Shown: positions 11,066 to 23,874, numbered from the stretch's first letter. The stretch is 64,000 nt of DNA from Atherinomorus stipes (GCA_023101725.1 JALJCO010001047.1:186001-250000), one strand, 5' to 3'. Notes: generated by a model from the sequence alone, not told the origin. Numbers and translations are program-made.

Positions 11066-11690
11066 AAACTTATCTGTTTTACTCATTATTCTTCTGCAGC
11101 TTTCTCATTGGCTGTTCAGGTGAAAATGTTGTGCAGATGTTTATTTTTTATCAGTATTTGTAAACCTACAGTGATGAGACAGAAATGAGGGACTGGAGTG
11201 CACGTGTGCTTTGTTCATGTGTGTGTGAAGAAAAGAGACAAAAATGAGGTGTGTGTTATCACATTTCCATATTTTGGTTTGTGTAGGCTAATTTAATTTA
11301 ATATGAATGAATACATGTCTTGAATGAATGAATGAATAAATGTATTAATTTATTTAAAGAATGAATTGAATGTCTTGAATAAATGAATGAATGTTTATTC
11401 ATTCTTACCATGTATTTATGTTATTTTACTCACTCATATGTCACTTTGTTGTCGTTTTTATATCTCATTGTATGATTACTTGATCACCTTTTGTTTTATC
11501 TTTTTGTAACATAATTTGTGTTTGATTGTCCTTTCTGTGGGTGAGGTTTTCATATAAGCCCATCTCAGGTTTCTCACCTCTCCCTTGCACATTTTAATTA
11601 TAGTGAATTGTTTATTTGATTTTTTTTTTTTTACAACTTGTGCGAAATAAAATTTAAAAAAATGAATGCATGAATGAAGTCTTATTTAGG
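11066..11690 (+). repeat. AATG-rich simple repeat and a probable LINE 3' tail
   Basis: (AATG)n-like runs at 11304-11400 are followed by T-rich DNA, AAATAAAATTT at 11645-11656 and a second short AATG tail. This is the usual look of a 3'-truncated fish non-LTR element. No coding part is present. Confidence 0.4.
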
Positions 11691-12640
11691 GTATTGTGAA
11701 AAAATACAATACTGTATAAGACACACCTCACAAACAGGTAAGCAGAGTCCAAAAAGAAGTGGATAGAAGAAAATACTTATGCATCCCCCTTCCCCCTTCC
11801 ATTTTCCATTGCTGGTCTGTCAATCTCACTTTACCATTCTTTTTTTTTTCAAAATAAAAAATAAATGTCAAACAAAAAAACCAACAAAAAATAACCGTAA
11901 TACACACATCACCAATTGAACAAACTGCCGTGTGTAAACAGTGATTGCATTCCAACATGATATTACAGGGTGGGGGAGGGGGGGATTACCCTGGGGGGTA
12001 AGAAGAGGGTGAGTGATTAATGGATAAAGCAACAAATAATTTAATTTCACGGAGTGAAAGGAGGAAGGGGGAGAAGGGATGGGGGGGGGAGGAGAAAAAA
12101 AAAAAGAAGAGTGGGGGGGGGGGGGGGGACCGGATGAAGATAAAGTAGAGAAGGGTCTAAACTGAGGTTAAACAAAAAACAGAAAAGGAAAGAGGTCGTC
12201 CGGGATGGGGAAAGGGGGAAGGGGGAAGGAGACGATAAGTGGGGTATATGGGGGAGAGGGGTAAGAAACTGATAGAGGGGCGCGGCGGCAAAAAAAAGGG
12301 TGTTTTATAAAAAGTGGTCCTCAGAGGAGAAATGGGTTTTAAATCTTTTTTTCAAATCATTAGTGAAAATAAAAATAAAATAAATATAATAAGAGTAAGC
12401 GGGGGAATTAAAGGGGGATAGTATGGGTAAAAAGAAAATTGGGGGAGAAACAAAAATAGAGAGGTCTTGGGAGTCCGAGTTCGGGGAGGGGGGAAAAGCA
12501 ATTAAATTTGTTTAAAAGTAAACGTAGATGGAAATGATGAGTGGGGGGTGGCGGAGGAGAAAAATATTATAAATGCCCCGGAAAATGATGACGATAATCA
12601 TACTAATGAGAAATATTGATTATAAAAGGATGAGGGAAAG
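11691..12640. repeat. G-rich and A-rich low-complexity region
   Basis: From about 11970 to 12560 the strand is mostly purine with many G homopolymers (a G-run ends at 12128). No gene is seen. The irregular homopolymers may be uncorrected sequencing error. Confidence 0.6.
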
Positions 12641-13970
12641 ATACTGTATATATGATAATTGGTGAATGAGCCCATACACCAGTCGAGCCCTGTCCTCCTG
12701 TAATGATCAAATCATTTGCTTTTGCATAATTTGTTTTTATCATGAAAAAAACTTTGTGCTGCATTTTGCCTAAAAAGCTCTTTATGAACAAAATCTGATT
12801 TAAAAGCACAAATATTCTTGGACAAAAGTGAGAGACACAGAAAGGAAAGCTGATCATGTGACACGAACATCTTTTGCTTATTTTAAAGCTCCTGATCTCG
12901 TCGTTAGTTCTGTGTAATCAAACCTTTCCAGGGTTTATTGTTTTGTGTTCTGCAGGTTGACATCTAATGTGTAAATTCATCTTTTTATCTTTCTGTGAAC
13001 GCAGAGATTACCCACAACACCCTGCTTTTAAATTTGCTTTCCACAGACCTGGTCAGGTACTACCTGTTTCCTCTCTCGGCTTGGCCATCGCCGCTGGTCT
13101 GTAAAAACACAACCATCAGTTTGCATCCATCTCATTCCTCTATCTCTTCCTCCCACCAGCCTCCCTCCTCCTCCTCCTCCTCCTCCTCCTCTCCGTGTTT
13201 TATTTACTTGGCTGACATGCAGCTTTTGCGCTGGCAGCTTTGTCCATCAAAAGGCACCTGCTCCTGGTGATTGTTTGCTCACCTTCCTGTCCAGAGCGCT
13301 GCAGATGAATGTCAGCAGTCTTTTTCTCTCTCCACCTTTTGTGTTATTTTCTCCCTCTGATGAAACGTGTCCCGGGCCGACAGCTGCCTGTGCAAACATC
13401 AGGCCAGCCATGCATCCTGAGGCCTGCCCGTCTCTGGAAGACTCGCTGAATTTCATCGCTGCGTTGCATTCACCACATCTTTGAAAACAGGTTTTTGTTT
13501 GGGCTTGTTCCTGAGTGTGTAAGTTGGGGATTTTAGTCGTACATGAGGGTGTTACAAAATGGATGAGTCCGGACCAACACATTGCTCACATGGCAGGAAA
13601 CGGTCCAGGAAATTTACAAGGGCAAGATGGCTTCCAAGGACAAGCAAACTAATTATTTTCATCATGACTCGGTCTTATTTAATCCAATTTCTCAGAACAA
13701 AGGAAACAGCACCAGTCCCAGATTTTAGCTTACAGACATCTGCTGCTAGCTGCTCCAATCAGGAGGGTCGACACAGTTTCTTGGAATTTTCTGACTCTGT
13801 CAGTCTTGATGCGTGACCTGAGGCGTGAATTTACTTTTTCATGGAAGTGGATGTGGAAAAAAAGAATACATGTAAATTACTTCATGGTCACAAAAAGACT
13901 TAAAGGCATGCAGCAGGCAGGAGGAAAGCGGGATTTTAGTGGGCTGCTACCACAGCTGCTCAGCAGAAGA
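12641..13970. other. Single-copy DNA with (CTC)n
   Basis: (CTC)n runs at 13164-13192. Short open frames have no domain. A CAG/AG site precedes an open frame at about 13006, but no coherent exon follows. Confidence 0.35.
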
Positions 13971-13974
13971 TCTA

Positions 13975-14313
13975 CACTGCAAAAAGTCAAATCTTAGCAA
14001 GTATATTTTCCTCATTTCTACACAAAATATCTCATCACACTCAAATTAAGACAAAATTGCTTAAAGAGAAACATTTCAGTAAGATATAAGATCTTATTTC
14101 AAGATTTTTTTTGCTTGTAATGAGCAAAAATTCTGCCAATTGGACAAGCAAAATTTTCTTCATGTCTTGAAATGAGATGCATTGTCTTAAAACAAGATCT
14201 TATATCTTACCAAAATGTTTCAATTTGAGCAATTTTGTCTTATTTTGAGTGTGATGAAATATTTTGTCTAGAAACGAAAAAACATACTTGCTAAGATTTG
14301 AGTTTTTGCAGTG
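13975..14313. mobile_element. Palindromic MITE with TA target
   Basis: CACTGCAAAAAGTCAAATC at the left and its inverse at the right enclose a 339-bp near-palindrome, flanked by TA on both sides (13973-13974 and 14314-14315). I recognise this as a common fish MITE type. The TA target fits Tc1/mariner mobilisation. Confidence 0.85.
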
Positions 14314-15255
14314 TAAGTTTACTCTCATCTCACTAAATATTGTTTCTGATCTTTTCTTCCTTTAGTTAGTGTGAATTTATACGTTTAATGGCTGTTTGGT
14401 TGGGTTGAGAATAAAACAGATGCATCAAAATCACATTTTCCTTGGTTTTGATCTAAACATTAGAACCAGATTACATCCAGAGCTGGGCTCACTGATGCTT
14501 TGCTCACTGTTGCTGCAGAAATTAACATAAAAGATGAGGAGGAAATTTTTGATGCATTCTGCCAGTTTGAAGGCAGATTTCAGATACAAGTGTGAGGAAA
14601 CATCTTCATGGAAACTCCACCACTTGTGTGGACTCATCGTCCCTCAGTTTAAACAAGGATATATTTATTTTCAGACTTCTGTGATTTCGTCTGAATGTAA
14701 ATTCAGAGTAAATTCACTCTAGTGATGAGTATTTCAAGCAAAAATACTAAATTTGCCAAGAATTATGCAAACACTTTTAAATTTCCTTCCACCTATTCTC
14801 TGCATACCTTCTTGTCACCCTCTAAAACCGTTTTTAAAATGAAAATACAATAAATTTTAAGTTTTTATAAAATAAATAAATGATGACCAGAACTGGGGGT
14901 TACTATAGTTCTTTGTTTATGTTCTGATACTATTTCAGTACAAAAGCAATCATCTTGTTGGCAACAAAGAAAGTCAAGGTCTAAAGTCCCATTTCCATTA
15001 ACCGGTCCAGTTTGGTATGATACGGGTCGTTAACACTTTTTTTTCTTTTTTTGCTTTTCCACAAGCAAAAACTGGGAAAGGTACCAGAATATTTCATCCC
15101 AACTGGCCCACTTTTTGGGACCCTTCTGTTTGAGATCAGATCTTAACAATCTGGCCCAAAAAGGTGGAGCTGGTTAAACTGCAATCTGCTGATTGGTTGA
15201 AAGAAAACGTAACATCATCACTCTCATGTTGGACAACATGACAGTCCAAGATAAA
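14314..15255. other. Unassigned DNA and a possible transposon end
   Basis: 14985-15190 (CCCATTTCCATTAACCGGTCC, GGCCCACTTTTTGGGACC) has the look of a fish DNA transposon end, but no right partner was found. Confidence 0.3.
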
Positions 15256-15640
15256 TTTCCCCATCGCATTGCATCGTATCGTATCAGATTGCGCTGTATT
15301 GTACACACACTGTATCGGATCGTATCATATCGCATCGCATCATATCCCACCGTATTGCATCATATAGCATTGCATCACATCGTATTGTACTGCACCGTAT
15401 AATGCTGCCCATTATCGTATCATATTGTACCCTATCATATTGTATTGCACCGTACCGTATTGCTTCATATCGCATCATGTTGCAATGCTCTGCATCGTAT
15501 CATATCGTATTGTATCGCATCTTATCGTGTCGTATCGTGTCGTATTGTATCCTATTGTATTGTGGCGTATTGTGGTGTATCGTATCGTGGTGTATCATGG
15601 TGTATCATATTGTGCCGTATCGTATCGTAGCCTATCGTAC
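15256..15640 (+). repeat. Degenerate CGTAT/CATCG pentanucleotide array
   Basis: About 75 units of a five-base repeat (CGTAT, TGTAT, CATAT, CGCAT) run continuously. Because the unit length is not divisible by three, all frames read similar Tyr/Arg/Ile/Ser-rich peptides on both strands. These are not genes. Confidence 0.9.
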
Positions 15641-16380
15641 TTGTGTCTCGGGAACAAGAACAAAGCAGGAAAAGCTCCATATTTAAATATATAGTGCAAG
15701 TTTTGATTAAATCTAGGTTTGGCAATATTGTTAAAACGGTTCGAGCAAGGGACAGTAATAAAAAAAAAACACACCACCCGAAACTACACCTTCAGAGCAC
15801 AGGGACGTGTGCTGATGTTTTACGAGCAGGTTCACGATAACAGCCGAGTGGATAGCTTGTTAGCTTGATAGTAAACAACTGACAAACCACGTTTCTAAAG
15901 CTTTAATCCACTCACCTCCAACTCCTTCTGCAGTGTAAAAGTCCACACTGCCAACGTCAACATCTCCGAGATTTAATCCTGATCTGTAGTTTTGTTCTGT
16001 TTTTTTGGTGCAGCAGTAGTTAGCAGTCTGTTACCTATATTTGTTTACAGTGAGTGGCTCATGGGGGGTCAGAGACGAGACATAAAGGCATCAATTTGTT
16101 CTTTCCATACGTTGTGAATGACCAGTTCCTGCCTTTTGGTGTGAATGGCAGGGGTTGGTCAGAGTTTTTACGGAACTGCAGCTCTCACAGAGGTCCGACT
16201 GTTTCCTTCTTTTTATGAATACATTATGTGTTGATACTGTGAGTGTAACATGTGAAAAAAGATGAATAATGCATTCCACCAAAAATCCTTCCTCTTTAAG
16301 ATTATTATTTTTATTATTATTTTGTCACTCAGTTCATGATTTCTTTACCTTTTATTTTTATTAAAAATTAATTTGTGAGC
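15641..16380. other. Unassigned DNA
   Basis: No gene. (TTA)n-like DNA occurs near 16300-16320. Confidence 0.3.
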
Positions 16381-16436
16381 TGTGTTGTTTTAATGTGCAT
16401 TTGGAGCTGTGACATCACGAGAGCAGCGCTTCCTCC

Positions 16437-16925
16437 CTCAGTCTGCTTCCGGCTGCTGGAGGAGGAAGGTAAGCTTCTCCCGAGTCCCGTTTAATTTACC
16501 TGTTAAGTTTTATGAATAGATTAAATACTGAAGAAAGTTACTTTACTATGATTAAAATGTGCTCTTTGCTGATGTGTTTGTAAGTTTTGTGGAGAATGAA
16601 GCGTTTCCGGAGAATGTTAAGCTTTACGTTAGTAGCAGGTGTATGTTAGCTAGCCGACACTGCATGTGCTGCGCTGTGCGGCAACTTTCTTTCATGCTGT
16701 TTAAACGGGGTTTCTTGTCGCGGGCAGGGGTACTGAGTCGGCTGCACAATACACACATCCTTCATGCTGCTGCACCTGTTTTATTCTGTGCAGGTATGTT
16801 GTATTTCTCCACCATTTATGACTTTTTTTTATGTCTTATGTAATGTTTTTCTTTTTTATTTTACATTTGATATGTTAATGTCTTTGATCCTAATTTGTCT
16901 GTTAAATGTTAAAACTGTGTTCTGG
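16437..16925 (+). other. Unspliced two-exon segment of an unknown transcript
   Basis: Putative exon 1 begins near the initiator-like TCAGTCT (16438-16444) and ends at 16468 before GTAAGC. Putative intron 1 is 16469-16727, ending GCGGGCAG. Putative exon 2 is 16728-16793 (66 bp), followed by GTATGT. These borders are fixed by comparison with the fused copy at 16926-17040, not by prediction. No protein of recognisable type is encoded. A retroelement leader or a non-coding RNA are both possible. Confidence 0.6.
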
Positions 16926-17085
16926 CTCAGTCTGCTTCCGGCTGCTGAGGAGGAAGGGGTACTGAGTCGGCTGCACAATACACACATCCTTCATGCTGCT
17001 GCACCTGTTTTATTCTGTGCAGAATAAATAAGCCGGATGTTTGAGCTGAATTTCCTTGGTTCCCTGGTTCTTCACACAACGCAGA
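16926..17085 (+). other. Spliced copy of the preceding segment, with poly(A) signal
   Basis: 16926-16956 matches putative exon 1 with one base missing. 16957-17022 is identical over all 66 bp to putative exon 2. Then AATAAATAAGCCGG begins a third segment that has no unspliced partner here. Both joins fall exactly on the GT/AG borders. Downstream, TTCACACAACGCAG followed by TTGGTGGCGAGG resembles the end of a long terminal repeat followed by a primer-binding site, a weak resemblance only. Confidence 0.6.
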
Positions 17086-17234
17086 GGGTTGGTGGCGAGG
17101 TTTAAAACCCGAACCGGTCACATGAGGATGGAAGGAACATCTCACCCAGTAGAACAAGAAGTGTTTCTGAGCAGGATTACCAACTCTGGCTTTAAAGCCA
17201 AGAAGAAATTATACAACATGCTTATTTATTTTAA

Positions 17235-17734
17235 AGGCCCATTCATACCCTACGGTAAATATGGATACGGACGCTTTCAACCGTATCCAGAGGTCCTTTC
17301 ATCCGTCAGTATGTCCGTTGTGAGAGAGCTTACGAATCCGGAGTGCTCCGAACGAAACGGAGCAATACCACCAGAAACCGTGGCTGCAGTATAGAGTCAG
17401 AGTTTACAGTTTACCCATTCGTGAAAATCGAAGAAGAGAGTAAAATGTCAAAAGTTTAAATTACTTTGACAACTTTTTAGTCACCGCTGCTTACACTTAT
17501 CTTTTTTCCGCCTTTTCTGAAGTAGACGCAGCAAAACTACCTCCTCTACCGATGCCATGCGCGCGATGGTCAATGGCAGTAAATTTTAATGCAACACTGC
17601 CCCCTAGAGGGTGAACAGGGAAACATTCATAACAACGCTGAAACTAGACAGAGGTGTGTAGGCTGGAAACGAAGACAACATTTGGTACAGACGAGCCAAT
17701 TTCGTCCGTATCTGGAGGTATGAGGCCAGCTAAA
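17235..17734. mobile_element. MITE with AGGCCCATTCATACC-type ends
   Basis: The left end AGGCCCATTCATACC, with GGATACGGACG further in, mirrors the right end (CGTCCGTATC, GGTATGAGGCC). TTAA precedes the left end (17231-17234). The inner DNA holds no transposase. Confidence 0.55.
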
Positions 17735-19659
17735 TTCAAGGAAGGCATCACGCCACTATGACATGGCACCATTAGGCAGCTGACCCATCTGTTGTTTTCC
17801 AGCCAATCCACAGCCTATACCAGGTAACGGTACAGCTGGCTATAGAAAAAACAGAAATCAGGATTTACCAAATTAAACTGCCCCATAAAGACCTGGACCT
17901 GCTGGTAGAAACGGAGCTTATACATCTGATCATTTAAAAAGAAATTAAGCAAGACATAAAGCAGCGCACCAAAAGCAACTTCTATCAACCTGCAACCTTC
18001 CCCTCTGAAACAACTTCAAGATATCTCAGTTCCTCTGATGCATGCCTCCCTACATGTAAATAAATATAAATTTGTATTTCTGTCTGAAAGGAGTGTTTAA
18101 ATTGGAGAAGCATACTGATGCCCGAGCAGATCCATCAGTGCAGCTTTATGAGCCAGTAAAGATCATGCTACTGTCATTGACTATTAAGTTTTAAAGTCCA
18201 AACTATTATTGAATTGAAGGTTCCTCTTAGAAGTCATGTTCAGAAGTAATAAAGTCACAGGAAAATTAGTGTTATCTTGCATAAACATGCGAGCGCCTCC
18301 AGCAGTAGAAGTACATAAGAGGCAGATAAGCAATGACTGGAATAAAGAAAGACAGAACGAACAGCAAGAGCGCAGCCGCTGAAGTGAAACCAAAATGGAC
18401 GAGGCTTTCAAATAGCTGTTACTTCACATGTCATGCTGCGGCGCTTCTGAGCGCTGACGGGGGCTGATTGGTGAGGCCCATCCCTCTACAGATTAATGAC
18501 TGTCCCACAGCACCCTGTCCCCCTGGGGGGAAAAACACTTTAAAGGAGCAGGAAGTCCACGAGCCTTGCTGTCGCTTAAGTTGCCAACAAATAATCCGTC
18601 CGACCTCGTCACCTCCAGTGCAGCGCAGGATCCCCCCCCCCCTCTTGTTCCACCAGTCCCAGCTGAAAATGCCTCGGGCTCTTGGAGCAAGATAGTGAAG
18701 AACAATCACCGTGTTCACAGTTCATCTTGCCAATGTTTTTTGCAGCCTGTCACTGGAGACTTCAGACTTCTCCAGTGTTAAAAGAAAACTTGCTGGCACA
18801 TTGTTTTCCATTTTTTCCTTCTTTCCTCGTGGCCTCGTTACCTTGCTGGGAGCAGGTGCTTCGCTAAATGTAACACGAGTGTACGTACAGGTGCATTAAA
18901 CTTTAGGATTAATTATGTACAGATACAAAGAAGATCACATGAATGACTGCACGGCAAATTCAAGTGTTAAATTTCTGGTGTTTAAAGTTTCAGTGTTGAT
19001 TCAAACACAATTAACTGATGTGGTGAATAATTATGGCTGTGTCACATGGCAATTAACTCAGTGTTAATTATCTTACTCTTATACGCTATAAGAGTTAGTT
19101 AATGGACACTGTGACAGTGTTGGTGATTTTAACACTGAAAAGTATTAATCTAACACTTATATGGTTCATATATAAACAATGGGCAAATGTTGAACTTTAC
19201 TCTGAGAGTCTTGAATTTCAGCTTTCAAATTTGCTGTGTGTGAATCTTTTGATCATACAGGACTTTCTGTTCAGCATCTGGATTTTTTTTATTTATCTTT
19301 TAAACTCAAGATTGTGGTAACTGATAAATATCAACTTTACTTGAATTTCATGAAACGTCATTTTTCTCGATTCTTGCAAAATAAAACAGACACTCGCCCA
19401 TAAAGCTCAAATACAGAATTATTAATTCTATTAATTATTAATTTCTGGCCACTTAGCATACATTTACATACAGTACAGTAAACATATACTTTCAGTTGTG
19501 TTTAAAAGTTTTTCCCTCTTGCAGAATTTGTGATTTCTTCAGGCATTTTTCAGAAGTTATTAGTTCGTAAAGAAAAAAAAACACTTGAGTGTTTTGGTAA
19601 GGACATTTATTATCAAACAACAACAAATTCTTATCATACGCCTCTGAGAAAGAAAATCA
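17735..19659. other. Mostly single-copy DNA
   Basis: A C-run occurs near 18632. 18940-19150 contains repeated CAGTGTTAATT-type words and may be an eroded repeat. No gene is supported, and the open frames at 18430-18900 overlap on both strands without domains. Confidence 0.3.
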
Positions 19660-20470
19660 AAAATTCTGCCAGGGTATGTCAACTTTTGAGTATTAGGATG
19701 CATACAGGTCTACTGGAGTTCCCCAAAGCTCCATCTTTGGCCCACCAACTTGGATCAAAGAAACAAACAAAAGATTTCATCATCATTCTGATGACACCCA
19801 GCTCTGTGCTTCTGCCTCACCAGGGGACTCCCATGCAAAGCTTAAAGGATAACTTTCTTTTTTTCAACTTGGACCTTGTTTCTAGGAATTTCTACGTGCG
19901 TTTACTCACCGGTAACATTTCTGTGTCACTCTGATTCCTCCGGAGTGCATGCGAGTGCAGGAGGCAGTGGGATTGGGCCTCTCTATAAGACATTATCTGC
20001 AGAAAAACTCTACTTTACGTAGAATGCATGAACGAATGCAAAAACTAAACAAGGATAATCTGCATTTCATTTTTCTAATATTTGAATCAAGCTGCCAAAA
20101 GTATGTGCTCTTATTCTCTTATTCTCCCCTTATTTGATTATGGTGACACAATATCCGACTTGTCACCAACACTCATCGTTCTCTGCTACAGTTAGGTTAA
20201 ATGGTCATCCTTACATACTCGCTGTAATTTTCACTGGCTCCCCTCATCTATAAAACACTCCTCAGTCTTTCACCTCCATATTTACGTCAGCTTCTCCACA
20301 GAGTATCTATGGACAAATACAACACACGGTCCTCCCATAGAATCATGCCTCAAATCCCTAACACCAGCTCTCGCTTTGGACGAAGGTCCTTTTCTTCTGC
20401 AGCTCCAAATGACTGAACACATCACAAAAATCTCTGTTTTTAAATGCAAATTAAAGGTGATTTTCAGTAA
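19660..20470 (+). mobile_element. LINE reverse transcriptase remnant
   Basis: GVPQSSIFGP-like residues and SDDTQLCASASPGDSH (a decayed reverse transcriptase catalytic motif) precede LFDYGDTIS and FHWLPSSIKH, with YLWTNTTHG later. This order is typical of the last third of a non-LTR polymerase in fish. Frameshifts occur, and a foreign piece at about 19845-20000 interrupts it. The clade is not certain. Confidence 0.55.
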
Positions 20471-20596
20471 ATGTTTTTGTTGCATTTAACTCCTCTTTTA
20501 ATGTATTAAATTGTTTAAATGCTTTACGGATTTTTCCCCCTTCCCCCCACTTGTCCTACAGGTGCCTAATGGCACTTGTTCGCCTCCGAGACTTAA

Positions 20597-21453
20597 AGGA
20601 ATAGTACACTCACAGAATGATGTAACTTGCTTTCCGCTTCCCCTCATGGTGAGCAAGACTCTGGAGCACTTTTTAAATATCTCAAATGCAGCCGGAGATC
20701 AGGAAGGCTTCTTATTTCCCCCCCCAACTTTCATATAATGGAGTTTGCCGGGGCCAGAGCCAAAAAGGTCCATAAAAGTCCACATAAACTTGTCAATATT
20801 CCTCCATACTGCTCGAAACGACATCATTTAGTATATTTTGAGCCTAAACAGTAGAACATCTTACTTCTGCGAGGCACGCATAAGTGCATTCACAAAACTA
20901 CAGAAGCCTCGGCGTTCAGACCCTTCTCTGCCGATAATGCAAGCGTAGAAGAACAAATTAGCTGTTTACAGTGTGCTAAGAGCGCCAGAGCTGCAGACAA
21001 ACCGGGACAAACACAAGAGGGTCCAAGAGGGGTTAATACTGATCTAAAACAAAGGAAGAAAGAGAAAGAAAATGCGCGATCTCATCTGCCGTGGCTTCTG
21101 TAGTTTCGTAAACCCGCATCAGTGTGATTGCAAGAGATGCGATGTAGTACTGTTTGGGCTCTAAAAATAAACTAAATGACGTCGTTTCGAGAAAATGATG
21201 AACCCTACCCACTCAGGACACTTGGATTACATTGGACGAGCAGTATGGAGGAATATTGACAAGTTTTTGTGGACTTTTATGGACCTTTTGGGCTCGGGCA
21301 CAATTGAACTCCATTATATGAAAGTTGGGGGAAACGAGAAGCCTTCCTGATCTCCGGCTGCATGTGAGATATTAAAAAAGTGCTCCGGAGTCTTGCTCAC
21401 CATGAGGGGAAGTGGAAAATAAAGTTACATCATTCTGTGGGTGAACTATTCCT
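20597..21453. mobile_element. TTAA-flanked element with about 260-bp inverted repeats
   Basis: AGGAATAGTACAC and its inverse GTGAACTATTCCT lie between TTAA copies (20593-20596, 21454-21457). The inner arms (20597-20850 and about 21170-21453) mirror each other over blocks such as TCAATATTCCTCCATACTGC. A single related arm is at 43371-43607. Confidence 0.85.
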
Positions 21454-21457
21454 TTAA

Positions 21458-23150
21458 GAATCTTGTTCTTCATGTCTTTGTCTGGTTAAATAAAATAAGT
21501 TTTCTTTTCTGTACAGCACATTGTGTTGCCAAATGTAATAACATGAATAAATTTGTCCAAGTATGAAAGATATGTACCCTCCACATTAACAGATGTCCTC
21601 ACATCTTTTTTCCATTTTAATGAAACATTGCAAATTAGATGGAAAAAGAAATCTTTGTATTTTTCAAGCCCTGAAGAATTGAAACCTGAGGTGCATTTAT
21701 CTGTCGCTGCAGGACCGTGCGGTTTGTGGTGTTTCTGTTTCTGACTTGGTCTGAGGCACAATTTCACAACTGTGTGGATTTCAGTGTGCTTATTATGACA
21801 CGTTTAAAAGGAGTCTTGCTGGAGGTATGAAGCTCTTCTTCTCATGACCGTACCCTGTTGTAAGTTATTTTTACCTCATTTCTGCGGCTGATGTGATATG
21901 CATGCGTGAACATTGCGATGTTACTTTGATGGTGATTCACTGCTTCACACCTCTCACACAAAGTGCATCTCTTGCAGTCTGCAGGCTTCTTTGCAACATA
22001 TTTATCTGCAGCCTGAGCTTGTCTCCAGTTTATTAAATTCCCTGAAAACGTGAAGAGATTTTACATCATCTGTTCTCCCAGTCGGGGCCTCATCAGTGAA
22101 GATATTGCCCAGTTCGTAGAGCTTTAATGGATTTACCTAAGCAGTCACACTTGACTTCACGCATGGACATACCTCCTCACTCAACTTGACAAGCTTGCCT
22201 GTCTGAATTTACCCTGATGACCAGGAGTACCTACCGCATGTGACAAAACCCTCAGACAGCCCACGGTGGCGTGTGTGAGCGGGGCGGGGAGTCCTCGCCT
22301 GCTCGCTCACAGCGTCACATCTCTTGACAGCTGCCATTTTCGGTACTGTGCTTTGCCCTCGTCACCAGCCTACCGCCAAGTCCCCATCAACTTTACTTTC
22401 TCGCCACCTTTTCCTGCTCCGGTTTCCAGAGCGCAGACTGGCGACAGCGGAGGGAGTTGGCGCAGTGTCACCGGAGATTAGCAAGACAGGCTTGAGAGCC
22501 AGAAGGCCTCCACTAGAGCAGCAATAACTGCAGGGGAAGAGAGAAATTACAGAAACTTAGAATAGTTCAAGAGATGATGCTGAAGTGGAGAGGATGCTCG
22601 TGTTGACAGAGCAGGGGTGGAAGAGGAAAACAGCACATCTGTGTCATCTCTAATGATGACCACAGGTCTAAGGAGATGTTTGGAGTCTGGATTACTCATT
22701 AGGTTGCAGATGCTCTTCTTTTTATAGTTTTACATACCCTCATCTTAAACCTATGCGCTACGGAAAGAGCAAACCTTTGCCTCCAATTAAAATGAGTTAG
22801 TAGTTGCTTTTGAGTCAGACCAAATTCCCTGGTTTCCAGAGGGACAAGTCTCAACCCAAAAAAGGTTATAGATCAGGGATTCATTTAATTTCATTTAACA
22901 TCTTAATTTCATTCTCTGGAATGAACCAAAAACAACACTCAACCGTCTGCTCTGTCTCGACAGCTTAAACTGAAGGATCTTTTATTTACTCATGTTCCAG
23001 AAGATGATGCACTGTAAATTGTAATATTGGTTTTAATAGAATATACCTAGTAGATATAACTTAATTTTAACTCAGTTGTTAGGAGTACTAAACTTAAATA
23101 AGTTGTTAATAAGTTGTAATCCCTTGAGTTTAAGTGATCACCGTTCATGA
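21458..23150. other. Single-copy DNA
   Basis: No repeats that I recognise. 21780-22540 has balanced composition and could include regulatory DNA. No gene. Confidence 0.3.
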
Positions 23151-23151
23151 T

Positions 23152-23525
23152 CATTCAGGATTTTTTTTCCGGCCACATTTCTTCCTGGAAGACGATGGTC
23201 CCCACCATCCTTCCTGTGTTTAATGATGCGTTGGACAGTTCTGAACCCAGTTTTAGTTTCTGCATCTCCTTACATGTTTTCTCTGCTTGATGCTGCCGAT
23301 GATCTGACCCTTCTCAGACAGACTAACATCTCTTCCACGACCACGGATGTGTCTTTCCGCATGCTCGTTTAGGAAATGAGAAGCATCTCATTGCACCAGT
23401 TGGGGTTAAATAACTTGTTGCAGCTGATAATCACCCATGCAGTAATTATCCAATAGGAGGCTCTGAACTGTGTGCTTAGTTAAATCCAGGTAGTGTTTTT
23501 TGGGGGGCCAGGCAGTGTGTAGTAT
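23152..23525 (-). mobile_element. Tc1-like element, 5' end and transposase N-terminal remnant
   Basis: The terminal GGCCAGGCAGTGTG is typical of one end of a fish Tc1 element. Read on the minus strand, GRDVSLSEKGQI-like and IKHRKDGG residues from different frames recall the helix-turn-helix part of its transposase. Heavily eroded and truncated. Confidence 0.55.
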
Positions 23526-23874
23526 CAATAAGAATATTGATAAATATTGGTATCAGTAAGAAGTATCAATATTGGTATCTGTATCGATAACGATATGCAT
23601 TCTTAATCACGTGATTAGACATCCACTCAAGAAAAAATCAGGTTACTTACCGTATATCCTCTAATACTGACCTCTATTCTATTACAAACCGTCCCTCCAT
23701 TAATTTCCAGGAGTAGCGTTGAGAAAAGTAAATAATTTCCATCCCTCTAATACAAGCATCCTTTTTTTCCCGTGAGAGGCTGCTGTTTGCCATGCCCGCC
23801 CCACGAAGGCACGAACACGGTACCCTCTTCCTGCAGAGCATGTGCGAGGCATCAAAACCAGACACAGCAGCAAC

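Noticed and set aside
15193..15686. Tyr/Arg/Ser/Ile-rich open frames on both strands
   Set aside because: They are readings of a five-base repeat; all frames look alike.
17072..17110. Primer-binding site of an LTR element
   Set aside because: TTGGTGGCGAGG starts like a site complementary to a tRNA 3' end, but I could not match a specific tRNA over its length, so no LTR was annotated.
17056..17394. 112-residue frame after the spliced copy
   Set aside because: It runs from the spliced segment into an unrelated MITE, and no family resemblance was seen.
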